From CAITUY01 sp964611575 (lineage in GTDB: Bacteria; Verrucomicrobiota; Kiritimatiellia; CAIKKV01; CAITUY01): a stretch of 64,000 nucleotides of DNA. Both the position numbers and the translations under genes were made by a program. A model generated the notes under the pieces. That model was not told where the DNA came from. It ran no database searches and worked only from the letters and a program-made list of their open reading frames with translations. Positions 25,261 through 34,700 of the stretch are shown piece after piece; the stretch's first letter is position 1; each line of letters starts with the position of its first letter. The stretch lies in assembly GCA_964611575.1 (NCBI GenBank), contig CAZTAJ010000006.1, positions 3,011 to 67,010 on the forward strand. Direction: 5' to 3'.

Positions 25261-26248
25261 CCGGCTCCGCCTCGCATTGGCCGAAGGCCTTCCAGGCGCG
25301 GATCATGGCGCGGTAGTTCTCCATCGGCACTTCAGCCTGGACGGCATTGGAAGCGCCCAGGACCAGGCCCCCTTCATCCTTGCACGTGGCCAGCAAACTC
25401 CGGGTTGACTCATAGACCTCATCGGGACGGCCCCGGAGCAGCAGGCCGCAGTCGATGTTGCCGCACAGACAGAGCCGACGCCCGACGACGTCCATCGTCT
25501 TGCGCATATCCATGCCGGCAATCGGATCGATCGCCTGGATGGCATCCAGTCCCGTCGAGGCAATGGCATCCATGTACTTCGTGAGATTACCGTCGGAATG
25601 CAGAATGGAGTACAGACCCATCTCCCGGATCGCGTCCGACCACTGGGTCAGGTACGGCAGCACCCAGCGGTCCATCTGTGCGGGACTGAAGAACGGCCCG
25701 GAATTATCGGCCATGTCCGAGGCCGAGACAACCGCTTCCGCGCCACAGTCCTGGAATCGTTTGGCGGTCGCCAGGGCATTGCGGAGGCCGTCCCGCGCAC
25801 TTTGGTCAACCCCCTCCGGATCGTCCACCAGGCGATAGCAGAACTCAGGCGAATAGTTCGCCCCGATGATACCCCCCGTGATCGCGATGAGCATGAGGTC
25901 GGGCGGGGCCAGTTCCCGCAGAACGGCCGTTTGCCGGAAGCGGGTGTCGCCAGGCAGGCAGTAGTACGCCAGTTCGCCCGGCGAATGGTTCCAGTACGCG
26001 TTGGGAACCGTCAGGGCCGCATAGTTCATGTCCGCCGAGACGGAGAGCAGGATCTCGGCGTTGGCATACAGGGCACTCTCTTGTTCAACCGGCGAAAGTG
26101 CTTCAAACTCGCGACCGAGCACCACGTGCCTGCCGGACGCCGCATCCCAGGCCTGGAATTCGATTTCCCACACAGGCACCGAGACCGCGGGAATTCGCCG
26201 TGACAATGCGGCGATCATGTCATCTTTCTTCGTCACACCTTGCTCCAC
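25247..26248 (-). CDS. Uroporphyrinogen decarboxylase-like methyltransferase (1)
   Basis: A 333-residue protein of the URO-D/MtaA/CmuA superfamily (TIM barrel). Visible features are the HSDGN loop, DIDCGLLLRGRP and a C-terminal GLVLGASNAVQAEVPMENYRAMIRAW, which contains the usual conserved loops. This group often transfers methyl groups with corrinoid partner proteins rather than decarboxylating porphyrin, and no heme-pathway genes are nearby. The gene begins 16 bases inside the end of the next URO-D-like gene, so they are coupled. Substrate unknown; no corrinoid protein gene is in the window. Confidence 0.85.
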   Translation of the reverse strand: MEQGVTKKDDMIAALSRRIPAVSVPVWEIEFQAWDAASGRHVVLGREFEALSPVEQESALYANAEILLSVSADMNYAALTVPNAYWNHSPGELAYYCLPGDTRFRQTAVLRELAPPDLMLIAITGGIIGANYSPEFCYRLVDDPEGVDQSARDGLRNALATAKRFQDCGAEAVVSASDMADNSGPFFSPAQMDRWVLPYLTQWSDAIREMGLYSILHSDGNLTKYMDAIASTGLDAIQAIDPIAGMDMRKTMDVVGRRLCLCGNIDCGLLLRGRPDEVYESTRSLLATCKDEGGLVLGASNAVQAEVPMENYRAMIRAWKAFGQCEAEPVISR

Positions 26249-27216
26249 TCGTCATAGACGGCCTCGCAGTTTTCGATGCGATGATCGATCCCTCCGAAGC
26301 ATTGCCCCACCACGCCGGTTCGTCGTCCCTGCAGGAACGCCCTGGCCACTCGACGCACCGCTTCCCGGACTTCCCGGGGTGTGCCGGAGGTGAGCAGTCG
26401 CTGCCGGTCGATCTCGCCCCAGAAGCAGATCCGCCCGGCGAACTGCCTGGCGACGTCCTCGATGGGCATGCAGAACAGTTGCGCATTGATGGCGTTGACG
26501 CCGATCTCAATCAGGTCGGGGAGGATGGGCACAATGTAGCCGTCGGAGTGCATGAGCACATACTTGCCGTGGGCATGAGCCAGATCGCAGTAGTCCTTGT
26601 AGAGGGGCTTGAAGAACGCCCGCCACAACACCGGCGAAATCAGGAACGCCTGCTGCGCCCCCCAGTCGTCGGCGATGTGAACGGCGTCGACATCGGTCTT
26701 CACCCACAAGTCCATCTGCTTCATGAAATACTCGTGAATCATGTCGCGTAGCAGATAGACCTCCGGCTCCAGGCAGGCCAGATCCATGTAAAGCTGTTCA
26801 GGCCCGCGAAGGTGCTGCATGCGTTCGAAGGGGTTGGGCATGCTGGACCACATCGAGATCATGAATGTCTCCGATGCGGCGCAGGCCGGGTTGACCCCGG
26901 ACAAGTCGGCGCCCGCCAGGACCTCCCAGGGCGGCTTGAAGGTCTTGAGCCGACTCCAATCATCCCGCAAGGGGGATTCCTTCACTTCGCCACAGACCCC
27001 GTCCTCGCCTGCTTCCCAGGTGCATCCCCAGATATCCATGCGCCGACCGCGCTTGGTCCAATCACCCCAACCGCGTCCAGGCGGATAGCTGTAGGGTGGC
27101 GCAGCCACATCACTGGGGTGCTTCCTCTGCAGATCCCCCCCGAATCCGTTCTCGATGGGAATCCGATCCACTTCCTCAAAACGAAGGGCTCTTGTGACTC
27201 GTTCTCGTGATGTCAT
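26233..27216 (-). CDS. Uroporphyrinogen decarboxylase-like methyltransferase (2)
   Basis: A 327-residue URO-D superfamily protein that starts MTSRERVTRALRFEEVDRIP, the typical N-terminus of this group, with the substrate/metal loop HSDGYIVPILPDLIEIGVNAINAQL and the C-terminal GIDHRIENCEAVYDEW. The in-frame upstream codons to 27252 are not needed: the family starts at MTSRERV. The second URO-D gene overlaps its 3' end. Such pairs are common in anaerobic PVC genomes next to glycan-degradation genes and may demethylate methylated sugars or methoxy groups, but this is inference only. A GH51-like gene follows upstream at 27475-29157. Confidence 0.87.
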   Translation of the reverse strand: MTSRERVTRALRFEEVDRIPIENGFGGDLQRKHPSDVAAPPYSYPPGRGWGDWTKRGRRMDIWGCTWEAGEDGVCGEVKESPLRDDWSRLKTFKPPWEVLAGADLSGVNPACAASETFMISMWSSMPNPFERMQHLRGPEQLYMDLACLEPEVYLLRDMIHEYFMKQMDLWVKTDVDAVHIADDWGAQQAFLISPVLWRAFFKPLYKDYCDLAHAHGKYVLMHSDGYIVPILPDLIEIGVNAINAQLFCMPIEDVARQFAGRICFWGEIDRQRLLTSGTPREVREAVRRVARAFLQGRRTGVVGQCFGGIDHRIENCEAVYDEWSKV

Positions 27217-27415
27217 GCGGGCCTGTCTTGCCGGTTCAGGCCGGCACCCCATCGCTGAACGATCACGCCCCGGATATTGACCCGGGTTGAGATGAACGCT
27301 TCGAGATTAAGTCCTCGACTCGTCATCGCCCCTGATGGGGCTCTTCATTCGCGGAAATGTGCCAGAGCAGAACCCGAAATGCAATCACGACGGCGGACAG
27401 AATCCACGAGCGATG

Positions 27416-27450
27416 ACTGCTTTTCCCTTGTGCTGGGGTCCCGGGCTTAA
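27416..27450. repeat. Left copy of a repeat flanking the GH51-like gene
   Basis: CTGCTTTTCCCTTGTGCTGG and the following GGTCCCGGGCTT match 29246-29283 (CTGCTCATTTCCCCCTTGTA then CTGGGGTCCCCGGCTT) with a few differences. The two copies are about 1.8 kb apart in the same orientation and bracket the arabinofuranosidase gene. Confidence 0.5.
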
Positions 27451-27474
27451 CTGTAGGGTGGCGCACCCAATCCA

Positions 27475-29157
27475 TCAGTCGGCCATCCAGGGAACCTCCA
27501 AGAGCGTGATCGATCGGGGCGGCAGCAAGAGCGGTTGATCCAATGCCGACAGCGGACAAGTTGTGGCCGTCTCTTCGACTCGCAAGTCGGCGTCTTTTTC
27601 CTCGCCGCGCAGCGCGAACTGCATCGAGACCCGCCGCCACTCGCCCTGCTTGCTGAGTTTGGCGGGCAGTACGAACCTGCACGGCGCCTCCCGAGTCCGC
27701 GCAGTGTTAATGGCGAAGATGCGCAACGATCGCTCGTCGCGCATCGCCACGACGTCAACGGCCGCGGCGCGCCCCGTCGGCGCGCCGGCTTTCCCGGTGA
27801 ACAGGCCCAGGTCGAAGACATTGCCGCCGGATGAAACGGTGGTCGCCAGAAGAAAGCGGGCATGGTGGCGGCGATAGAAGTCCGTGGCGCGCAGAGAGGG
27901 AAAGAGCACGGGCTCGCGGTCCGAATCCGGGAAGACGCGAATGCCGGTTATGCCCCACGACCGGCCCACCAGCATGGATTGGGTCGCCAACCGGAAGAGA
28001 TTCCCATGGCGCAGCATGGCGTGCAGCATCACCGCCGCGCCCACCCCGCCGGCGCCGTAGCCGGGATAGCGGGAGGGGGGCGAGCCGTCCCACCAGCCGT
28101 TCAGGTTCCATTCCGTCATGACCATGGGATGTCCCAAAGCAAGGGCCTGATCGATCGCCTTGTCCGCCCAGCGCGCCTGCCCCTGCTCGTCGGTCTCGGT
28201 GCAGTGAACCACGGCGTCCCAGATCGCCTCGTCAGCCACGTTCGTCCAGGCCAGTTCCCGGCCGTCGGCGCCGAACGCTCGGGAAATGCCCATGGGATGA
28301 TAGCGGTGCAGGGTGAATAGCAAGGGGCCATCTTCAGCCGTCAGCCGGGCGGAGACCTCAAGCGGGTACTCATCCGTGACGATCTGGGCCTTGGGCGCCA
28401 GCTCGCGAATGTCGCGAATGCAGGCGCGCAAGACCTTGACCCAGGCGTCCTCCCAGCCATCGCCATATCGCTTCTTCGCTTCCCCGGCAAAGAACCAGGT
28501 CTCGTTGCCGATCTGCACGTAGTCCGGACGGTAGGGCTGCGGGTGACCGTTGGCGGCGCGCCGCTTTGCCCATTCGCCGTCGGGCGCGGTCAAGTAGCGC
28601 AGCAGGTCGGTTTCCCGTTCAACCGCGGCCGCCAGGTTCGTTTCCAGAAGGCCGCTTCTGAAGTTCAACACCAGAAGGGTCTTCCACTTCATATCCCCGG
28701 CCAGACGGAAGAACTCGTCGTAGCCGAAGCGATTCGTCAGCCGCGTGTCGGCATTCCCCCGGTAGAGCGTGACGGCGCGCCCGGTCTTCTCCCCATGCCC
28801 GTTCTCGATCAGGTCGCGCCAGTCAATGTAATCCACGCTGGTTCCGCCGGGAAATCGCACCACGGGAATCAGCAGCCCGGCCAGCAGGTCGCGCACCGGT
28901 TTGACGATAGCGCCAGAAGCGTCCACCGCCGCCTCGGGACCGGTTTCCCCGCCTGCCGCGCGTTCCATGAATTGGCCGAACAGTTCCGGTCGAATCTCCG
29001 CGATCGTCCGATCGCTCACGTCCACGCGCATGACGTCACGGGATTCCCGCGCCGCTTCACTGCCGCCGCACAGTCTGGCGCCGGCACCTGACAGCAGAAT
29101 AACCGCCGCGAATCGACGGCAGCGTTTCGATGCGATGCAGGCCTGTGTCGTGAGCAT
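27475..29157 (-). CDS. Secreted GH51-like alpha-L-arabinofuranosidase
   Basis: A 560-residue protein with a probable signal peptide (about residues 1-35). The TIM barrel contains the acid/base Glu E219 in QIGNETWF and the nucleophile Glu E349 in MVMTEWNLNG, 130 residues apart as expected for clan GH-A. A C-terminal beta-sandwich follows. The layout favours GH51-like enzymes, which release arabinose side chains from arabinoxylan or arabinan; GH39-like is the alternative. It is flanked by direct repeats and no other secreted glycosidase of this family is near. The leading Cys (residue 30) does not form a good lipobox. Confidence 0.75.
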   Translation of the reverse strand: MLTTQACIASKRCRRFAAVILLSGAGARLCGGSEAARESRDVMRVDVSDRTIAEIRPELFGQFMERAAGGETGPEAAVDASGAIVKPVRDLLAGLLIPVVRFPGGTSVDYIDWRDLIENGHGEKTGRAVTLYRGNADTRLTNRFGYDEFFRLAGDMKWKTLLVLNFRSGLLETNLAAAVERETDLLRYLTAPDGEWAKRRAANGHPQPYRPDYVQIGNETWFFAGEAKKRYGDGWEDAWVKVLRACIRDIRELAPKAQIVTDEYPLEVSARLTAEDGPLLFTLHRYHPMGISRAFGADGRELAWTNVADEAIWDAVVHCTETDEQGQARWADKAIDQALALGHPMVMTEWNLNGWWDGSPPSRYPGYGAGGVGAAVMLHAMLRHGNLFRLATQSMLVGRSWGITGIRVFPDSDREPVLFPSLRATDFYRRHHARFLLATTVSSGGNVFDLGLFTGKAGAPTGRAAAVDVVAMRDERSLRIFAINTARTREAPCRFVLPAKLSKQGEWRRVSMQFALRGEEKDADLRVEETATTCPLSALDQPLLLPPRSITLLEVPWMAD

Positions 29158-29245
29158 GATGCACTCCTTGTGAGCACCGAGTTCGGGGCTATCCTCCCAT
29201 GTTTTGGACTGCCGTCACACCCCATTTTCTGCGGGGCCGAACGGG

Positions 29246-29283
29246 CTGCTCATTTCCCCCTTGTACTGGGGTCCCCGGCTTGT
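29246..29283. repeat. Right copy of a repeat flanking the GH51-like gene
   Basis: Partner of 27416-27450. It lies in the gap between two divergent genes (29158-29328), where no promoter was confidently identified. Confidence 0.5.
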
Positions 29284-29328
29284 CTACTTTCACGTGCGAC
29301 ACAGGCATCCGATGAGCAACCGAACTCC

Positions 29329-30666
29329 ATGACCCCGCTTACCCGCATCCTCAAGCGCAACGGCAACATCGTGGCGTATGACCGCGAACGGATCGTCATC
29401 GCCATCTACAAGGCGACCGCGTCCACCGGCCCGGCCGACCGCGCCCTGGCCGAGCGCATGGCGGAACGGGTCGAAGCGGCCCTCACCCAGGCCTACACCG
29501 GCAACATGCTGCCATCCGTCGAGGACATTCAGGACATCGTCGAGCAGGTGCTCCTCAACAAACAGCACACCGACCTGGCGCGCAACTACACCGCCTACCG
29601 CCGGCAGCGCGCCATGCTGCGCGCCACCCGCGCCACGTCCTTCGAGATCACGGATAACATCCCCTATAAGAAGATCTACGAGGTACTGCTCTGGAACATG
29701 GCGCATCACTGCGAGGATGTCGAGGGGCTGAACGCCCTCGTGACCGGCGGCGGGCTGCCGGACCTGATCACGGCTGCCGAGCAACGCTACGCCGACGAGT
29801 GCGCCGTGGCGGCCGAGGCGATGCTGGCCCGCGCCGGGGAGTTGAAACTGGTCATCGTCGCGGGCCCCTCCTCTTCCGGAAAGACCACGACCACGATCAA
29901 GATCGGCGAGCATCTGGCCGCCGCGGGCCTCAAACTCAAGGCCCTGAACATCGACAACTACTTCTTCGACCTGGTCCGCCACCCGCGCGACGAATTTGGC
30001 GACTACGACTATGAATCGCCGCAGTCCCTCGACCTCGACCTCATCGACCGCCACCTCGGCGACCTCCTGGCGGGACGCCGCATCCGGACGCCGTCCTACA
30101 ACTTCAAGACGGGCATCCGGACCCTGGACCATGCGGACTTTCATTTGGCGGATGACGAGATCCTGCTGCTCGACAGCCTGCATGGCCTCTACGACGACAT
30201 GACCCGGTCCGTGCCCGCGGCGCGCAAGTACCGCCTCTACGTGGAAACCCTCGGGCAGCTTCGCGCGGCAGACGGCACCCTCATGCGCTGGGCCGACAAC
30301 CGGCTGCTGCGACGCATGATCCGCGACCACGCCCACCGCAATCTGCAGCCGATGGAAACGCTGACGCACTGGCACTACGTGCGCCGCAGCGAACTCAAAC
30401 ACATCATCCCGTTCATCGGTCAGGCGGACTTCGTGTTGAACACGGCCCTGCCGTTCGAATTGCCGATTCTCAAGGCCAGAGTGTGGTCGTATTTCCCCGC
30501 CGCCATGGAGCGCTTCCGCAGCGACCCGCACCGGCAGGACGCCTACGTGCGGGCCAAGCGCATCCACGATCTGCTCCAGCCGGTGGCGCCCCTCGCCGAC
30601 GATGCCTGCGTCCCCCCCACCTCCCTGCTCCGGGAATTCATCGGCGGCAGCACCTACCGGTACTGA
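29329..30666 (+). CDS. ATP-cone domain fused to a uridine kinase-like P-loop kinase
   Basis: A 445-residue protein. Residues 1-95 are an ATP-cone (TRILKRNGNIVAYDRERIVI, then VEDIQDIVEQVLLNKQHTDLARNYTAYRRQR), the nucleotide-sensing domain of ribonucleotide reductases and NrdR. Residues 180-445 are a P-loop kinase of the PRK/uridine kinase family: Walker A GPSSSGKTTT, substrate loop NIDNYFFD, and DEILLLDSLHGLYDDMT. The ATP-cone start is at 29329; an upstream in-frame ATG (29170) would add 53 low-complexity residues and lacks support. Uridine or cytidine phosphorylation under nucleotide feedback is the likely role, inferred from the two domains. Confidence 0.85.
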   Translation: MTPLTRILKRNGNIVAYDRERIVIAIYKATASTGPADRALAERMAERVEAALTQAYTGNMLPSVEDIQDIVEQVLLNKQHTDLARNYTAYRRQRAMLRATRATSFEITDNIPYKKIYEVLLWNMAHHCEDVEGLNALVTGGGLPDLITAAEQRYADECAVAAEAMLARAGELKLVIVAGPSSSGKTTTTIKIGEHLAAAGLKLKALNIDNYFFDLVRHPRDEFGDYDYESPQSLDLDLIDRHLGDLLAGRRIRTPSYNFKTGIRTLDHADFHLADDEILLLDSLHGLYDDMTRSVPAARKYRLYVETLGQLRAADGTLMRWADNRLLRRMIRDHAHRNLQPMETLTHWHYVRRSELKHIIPFIGQADFVLNTALPFELPILKARVWSYFPAAMERFRSDPHRQDAYVRAKRIHDLLQPVAPLADDACVPPTSLLREFIGGSTYRY

Positions 30667-30679
30667 GTCGCGGGGCGCG

Positions 30680-31708
30680 CTACCGCTGATAGATGGGCAA
30701 CTGACGATAGGAAACGCTCAGGGCCAGGATCGCCATGCTGGTGCAGTACTGGGGATTCGATTCATTGCCGCCCGTGGACCAGGAGCCGTCGGCGGTCTGG
30801 AGTTTCAGGATGGTATCGTACAGCGTGGGCGCGAACGCCTCCCATTCCTGGCCGCCAAGCTGGAACATTCCGTTGGCGCTGTAATACAGCGCGTAGTACT
30901 TGTGCTCGCCCTGGAAGGGATTGCCCTTCGTGAACCGCTCGGCAATGTACTGTCCGGCCTTGAGCGTCACGTCGTCCCGGTGCCGCCCGGCGAGTTCGAG
31001 GCAGAGCAACCCGATGCCGGTCCGCGCGACGCCCGCCCCGCCTCCCGGCTGATAGGCGAACCCACCGTCCTGCGTGCGACAGCGCAGGATGAACTTGACG
31101 GCCCGTTCGATCGCCTCCCCGGGAATGGGCGCCCCGTTGTTTCGCGCCGACCGCAAAGCCATAAGCGCCCAGCCGGAATGGGAAATGTCACTGTCGGCGC
31201 TGCCGGGCTGATACCGCCAGCCGCCCTCCTGCGCCTCGGGTTTCCGCACGTCCTGCGCCGCCAGGATGAGCCGGGTGGCGAGCGGCAGAACCGCGTCGAT
31301 CCGCGACTGGCGCTCCGGCTCCACCATGCCGGACACTTCCGACAGCATGAGTGCCGAGATGTTGTGGCTGTACATCTGGCCGCCGTTCCCCATCAGGGAG
31401 CCATTGGCGGAGGGCATGGACAGGATGTAGTCGACGCCGCGGTTGATCACATCGCCGTGGGGCGGAAGACCAGGCGCCTGGCCGCGCGCCAGGAAGGCCA
31501 TGATCGCCAGTGAGGTGATGGCCGGCGTATTGCCGCCGATCGAGCCGTCGGCCTGCTGCGAGCGGGCCAGGAAGTCGAGCCCCCTGTCCACGGCCTCGTC
31601 AAAGGCACGCTGATACTTGGCATCCTCTATGGCGGCCGGTGCGCCCCACCCCGCCGCCGGACACAACAGGCAGGCGCAGGCCAGTCCGATGAACGCAGCC
31701 GTCTTCAT
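30680..31708 (-). CDS. Secreted terpenoid-cyclase/squalene-hopene-fold repeat protein
   Basis: About 342 residues with a signal peptide (FIGLACACLLCPAAGWGAP). The repeats with QQADGSIGG, EGGWRYQPGSADSDISHSG and CRTQDGGFAYQPGG are prenyltransferase/squalene-oxidase repeats, of an alpha-alpha barrel; the DxDD acid motif of real squalene-hopene cyclases is not seen. Such proteins are common at the end of planctomycete and verrucomicrobial MoxR/DUF58 operons and their function is unknown. The ATG overlaps the stop of the DUF4175-like gene (ATGATGA), hence coupled. It could begin at 31711 with a second Met. Confidence 0.8.
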   Translation of the reverse strand: MKTAAFIGLACACLLCPAAGWGAPAAIEDAKYQRAFDEAVDRGLDFLARSQQADGSIGGNTPAITSLAIMAFLARGQAPGLPPHGDVINRGVDYILSMPSANGSLMGNGGQMYSHNISALMLSEVSGMVEPERQSRIDAVLPLATRLILAAQDVRKPEAQEGGWRYQPGSADSDISHSGWALMALRSARNNGAPIPGEAIERAVKFILRCRTQDGGFAYQPGGGAGVARTGIGLLCLELAGRHRDDVTLKAGQYIAERFTKGNPFQGEHKYYALYYSANGMFQLGGQEWEAFAPTLYDTILKLQTADGSWSTGGNESNPQYCTSMAILALSVSYRQLPIYQR

Positions 31709-34700
31709 CATTCCTCCCCCCCGTGGCCGGAGACTTCGCGGAAGTAGCGCTTGATGAGGGGCCGGTATTCCTCGGGCCCCTCGCTGCCCGAGGCCTGCAG
31801 GACGTCTTCCTTTAACTCACCGTGAAGTCGAAGCCAGTCCTGCAGTTTCATACCCAACCGCCGGGCGAAGGTCGGAATGTCCTCGGATGCCTGGGCGTCC
31901 TCATTCAATCCCCCGCCGCCGGAAGCGGCCGTCTCCAGGGTGGCCGGGCGGGCGTTTGCGCCCAGGGCTTTTGCCTCGGCGGCGGCCTGGTCGGCGGCCT
32001 GCGCCAGTTGCGCCGCCGTTTGGGCGGCATCGATCGCCTTCCCGCTCATGGCGGTCTGGCGGGCGTCCTCATACGCCTTGGCCAGCGCTTCCCGGGTGGC
32101 CGGCGATACCGGCGCCGCACCGGCGGGCGTTGTCGGCGGGGTGGCGGGGATAACCATGGCCTGGGCGGCGTTCTGAAGATTCCGGGCCGCCTGTTGAAGG
32201 GTCTGCGCAGCGCCCTGCTGGGCTTGCCGGATGGTTTCCGCCGCCTGCTGCAGGTTTTGCGCAGATCGTTTTGCCGGATCCTCGCTTCGCCTGGCGACCT
32301 GCTCCATCTGCTGCGCGGCCTGGTCGGCCGCTTGCGCCGCCTGCGCCATCTCCCGCGCCGCCTGCCCGGCCGGAGGCCCCGCTGGCGAGCGCGCGAGCAC
32401 CTCCTCGGTCTGCTCACGAATCACCGTGGCGGCCTGCGCCAGCGCGGCGACTTCAGCGGACAACGCCTGTTGCTGCTTCGCAAGCCGTCCCGAGAACGGG
32501 TCGCCGAGACCGTCTTCCTTTCCCTCTTTCCCGGCCAGAAGCGCGGCGGACTGGCGGCGCAGCACCTCCTGCTGGGTTGCCAGGTCCGACAGCCTGACCG
32601 CCGCCAGTTGCTCTTGCGCCCACTTGGCGGATGCGTTCGCCCTGGCAGCCGCATCGACGGCCACCTGGGCCTTTTCGATGGACGCCTGCGCCGCCTGCCC
32701 GGCATCGAGCCTGCCCTTTTGCGCGGCCTGCGGCGCCGCAGTTGCCGCCGCCTGCTGGGCTTGCTGGGCGGCTTGCTGGGCCGCTTGGGCGGACTGCTGG
32801 GAGGCCTGGGCCGCCTGCTGGGATTCCTGGGCGGACTGCTGGGTCTGCTGGGCGGCCTGCTGGGTTTGCTGGGCGACACGTTGCGCGCCGGTTTCGCTCT
32901 CTTTCGCCAACTGCGCGGCCTGGCGGGCGGCTTGCGCCCGGCGCGCTGTCTCCGCCTGCTCGGGCTTGCCCTTGCTCTGTTGAGCCTCCTTTTCCGCCTG
33001 CTCGGCGACCTGCGCGGATTGCCCGGCTGCCTGGCGGATCGCCGCCGCTTGTTGCGCTGTCTGTTGGGCGGCTTCGCCCGCCTTCTGGGCGGCCTGCTGG
33101 GCAGACTGGGCGGCTTGTTGGGCGATCTGCTGGGCGTCCTGCGCCTGGCGGGCCGATTGCTGGGCTTCACCGGCAACAGCCGCCGCCGTGGGTTTCGGAC
33201 CGGCGACCTCCTTGGCCTTCTCTGCGATGGCCCTGACTTGCTCGGCCTTCGCGCCCGCCTCCTGGGCGGCCTGTTCAACATTCCTGACCTGGCCGTTGGC
33301 CCCGGTTTGGCCGGCTTGCCGCTCGGCGTCGGAAGCCTTCTCGGCGGCCTGACGGGATGCCGCCGCCATCGTCTGGGCAGTGTCGGCCAAGGCCTGGACC
33401 CGCTCGGCCTGTTCACGGGCGTTCCTTGATTTCTGACCGGTGCTCTGGGCGAGATCGTTCTGCCCGGTTTTCCAGACCCGCTCGGCCAGACGCCGGGCCT
33501 CGGCGGAGGGTCGGGTCATGCTCTGCGCTTCCTTTTGCACGGCGGCCGCCGCCTGTTCCGCCTGGGCAGCCTGTCGGGCCGCCTGTTGCGCGGCGCGCAT
33601 GGCACGTTCGCGGGCCGACCGCGGCGTCTGGGTGGCCTCATCGGCGAGACGAGCCTGTTCGGCCGCGCGCCATGCCGCTTGCTGGGCGGCTTCGGATGCG
33701 GTCTCCGCCGCCTCGGCGTGGCCCTTCAGGGCCGCCAGGGGTTGTTCCCCGAAAGTCTTGTCGGTTGCCTGTTGTGCCACCTGCGCTTCCTCGCGCGCCT
33801 GGCGCGCCTCCTGGCGTGACTTCGCCGCCGCCTCCCCGGCCGCATCCGCCCGGGCTCGAGCCTCGGCTGCTTTGCCGCTGGATTCCTGAACCTGTCGCGG
33901 TGATGCCCCATTGACAAGCGCCTGATCCGTCTGCTTCTCAGCCTGCCCAGCTTCCTGCCGGGCGCGTTCCGCCGTCACTCCCGCCTTCAGGGCGGATTGG
34001 CTGGCTTCCCTCGCGGCATCGAGTGCCCGCTCCTCGGCCTGTACCGCGCGTTCCTGCGGGGACCCGCGTTCCACACCATTCACGTTCGCCTGGTGGGCGG
34101 CGGTGCGCGCGGCTTCCGCCAGTTGCTCGACCTGTTCCGCGGCATGAACCGCCTGTGCGGCAGCCGCGCGCCGGGCGGGTTCGGGCTGGTCCTCCCGCCC
34201 CGCCTGCTTCGCGGCATTCCGGGTTTCGGCCGCCGCCCGCTTGGCCTGGTCGGCCGCCTGCCCCGCCACCTGACTCCATTGGCTGGCATCCTTGGCGGCC
34301 TGACGACTCTCGGCGGCCCGGCCTGTCATGTCCTTCACAAGATCCTGCTGCTTCGTCGTCTCCGCCCGCTTGACCAGGGCAGCGTCGGTGTCGGCCCGCA
34401 TCTGCGCGCGTTCAGCGCCTTGTTCCGCGCGTTCGGCCGACTGGCGGGCCAGTTGCAGGCCGTCGTCGGCTTTCTGCAAGGCGGATGCCGCCATCCGGCC
34501 AGGGTCATCCGCACCCTGAACCGGATTCGGCGTCTCCATCCGCCGGTCGGCATCCTTCCGCAAGGCGTCCGCCACCCCGGTCTGGGCTTGTACGGCCGGC
34601 TCGGTATTCCCGGCGGCGAGTTCCTTGGCGGCCTGCTGCATGGGCGCACCTTGAAGCGCCGACAGGGGCTCACGGCGTGCAAGCGCCGCCAACTGGTCCT

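Noticed and set aside
27217..27474. Gap between the UroD-like and GH51-like genes as a promoter region
   Set aside because: No convincing -35/-10 pair or sigma-54 spacing was identified; only the repeat copy and the shared 15-mer were notable.
31822..33429. A Leu/Gly/Arg-rich plus-strand frame opposite the DUF4175-like coiled coil
   Set aside because: It arises from the antisense of Ala/Gln codons (Leu, Gly and Cys) and is not a leucine-rich repeat protein.
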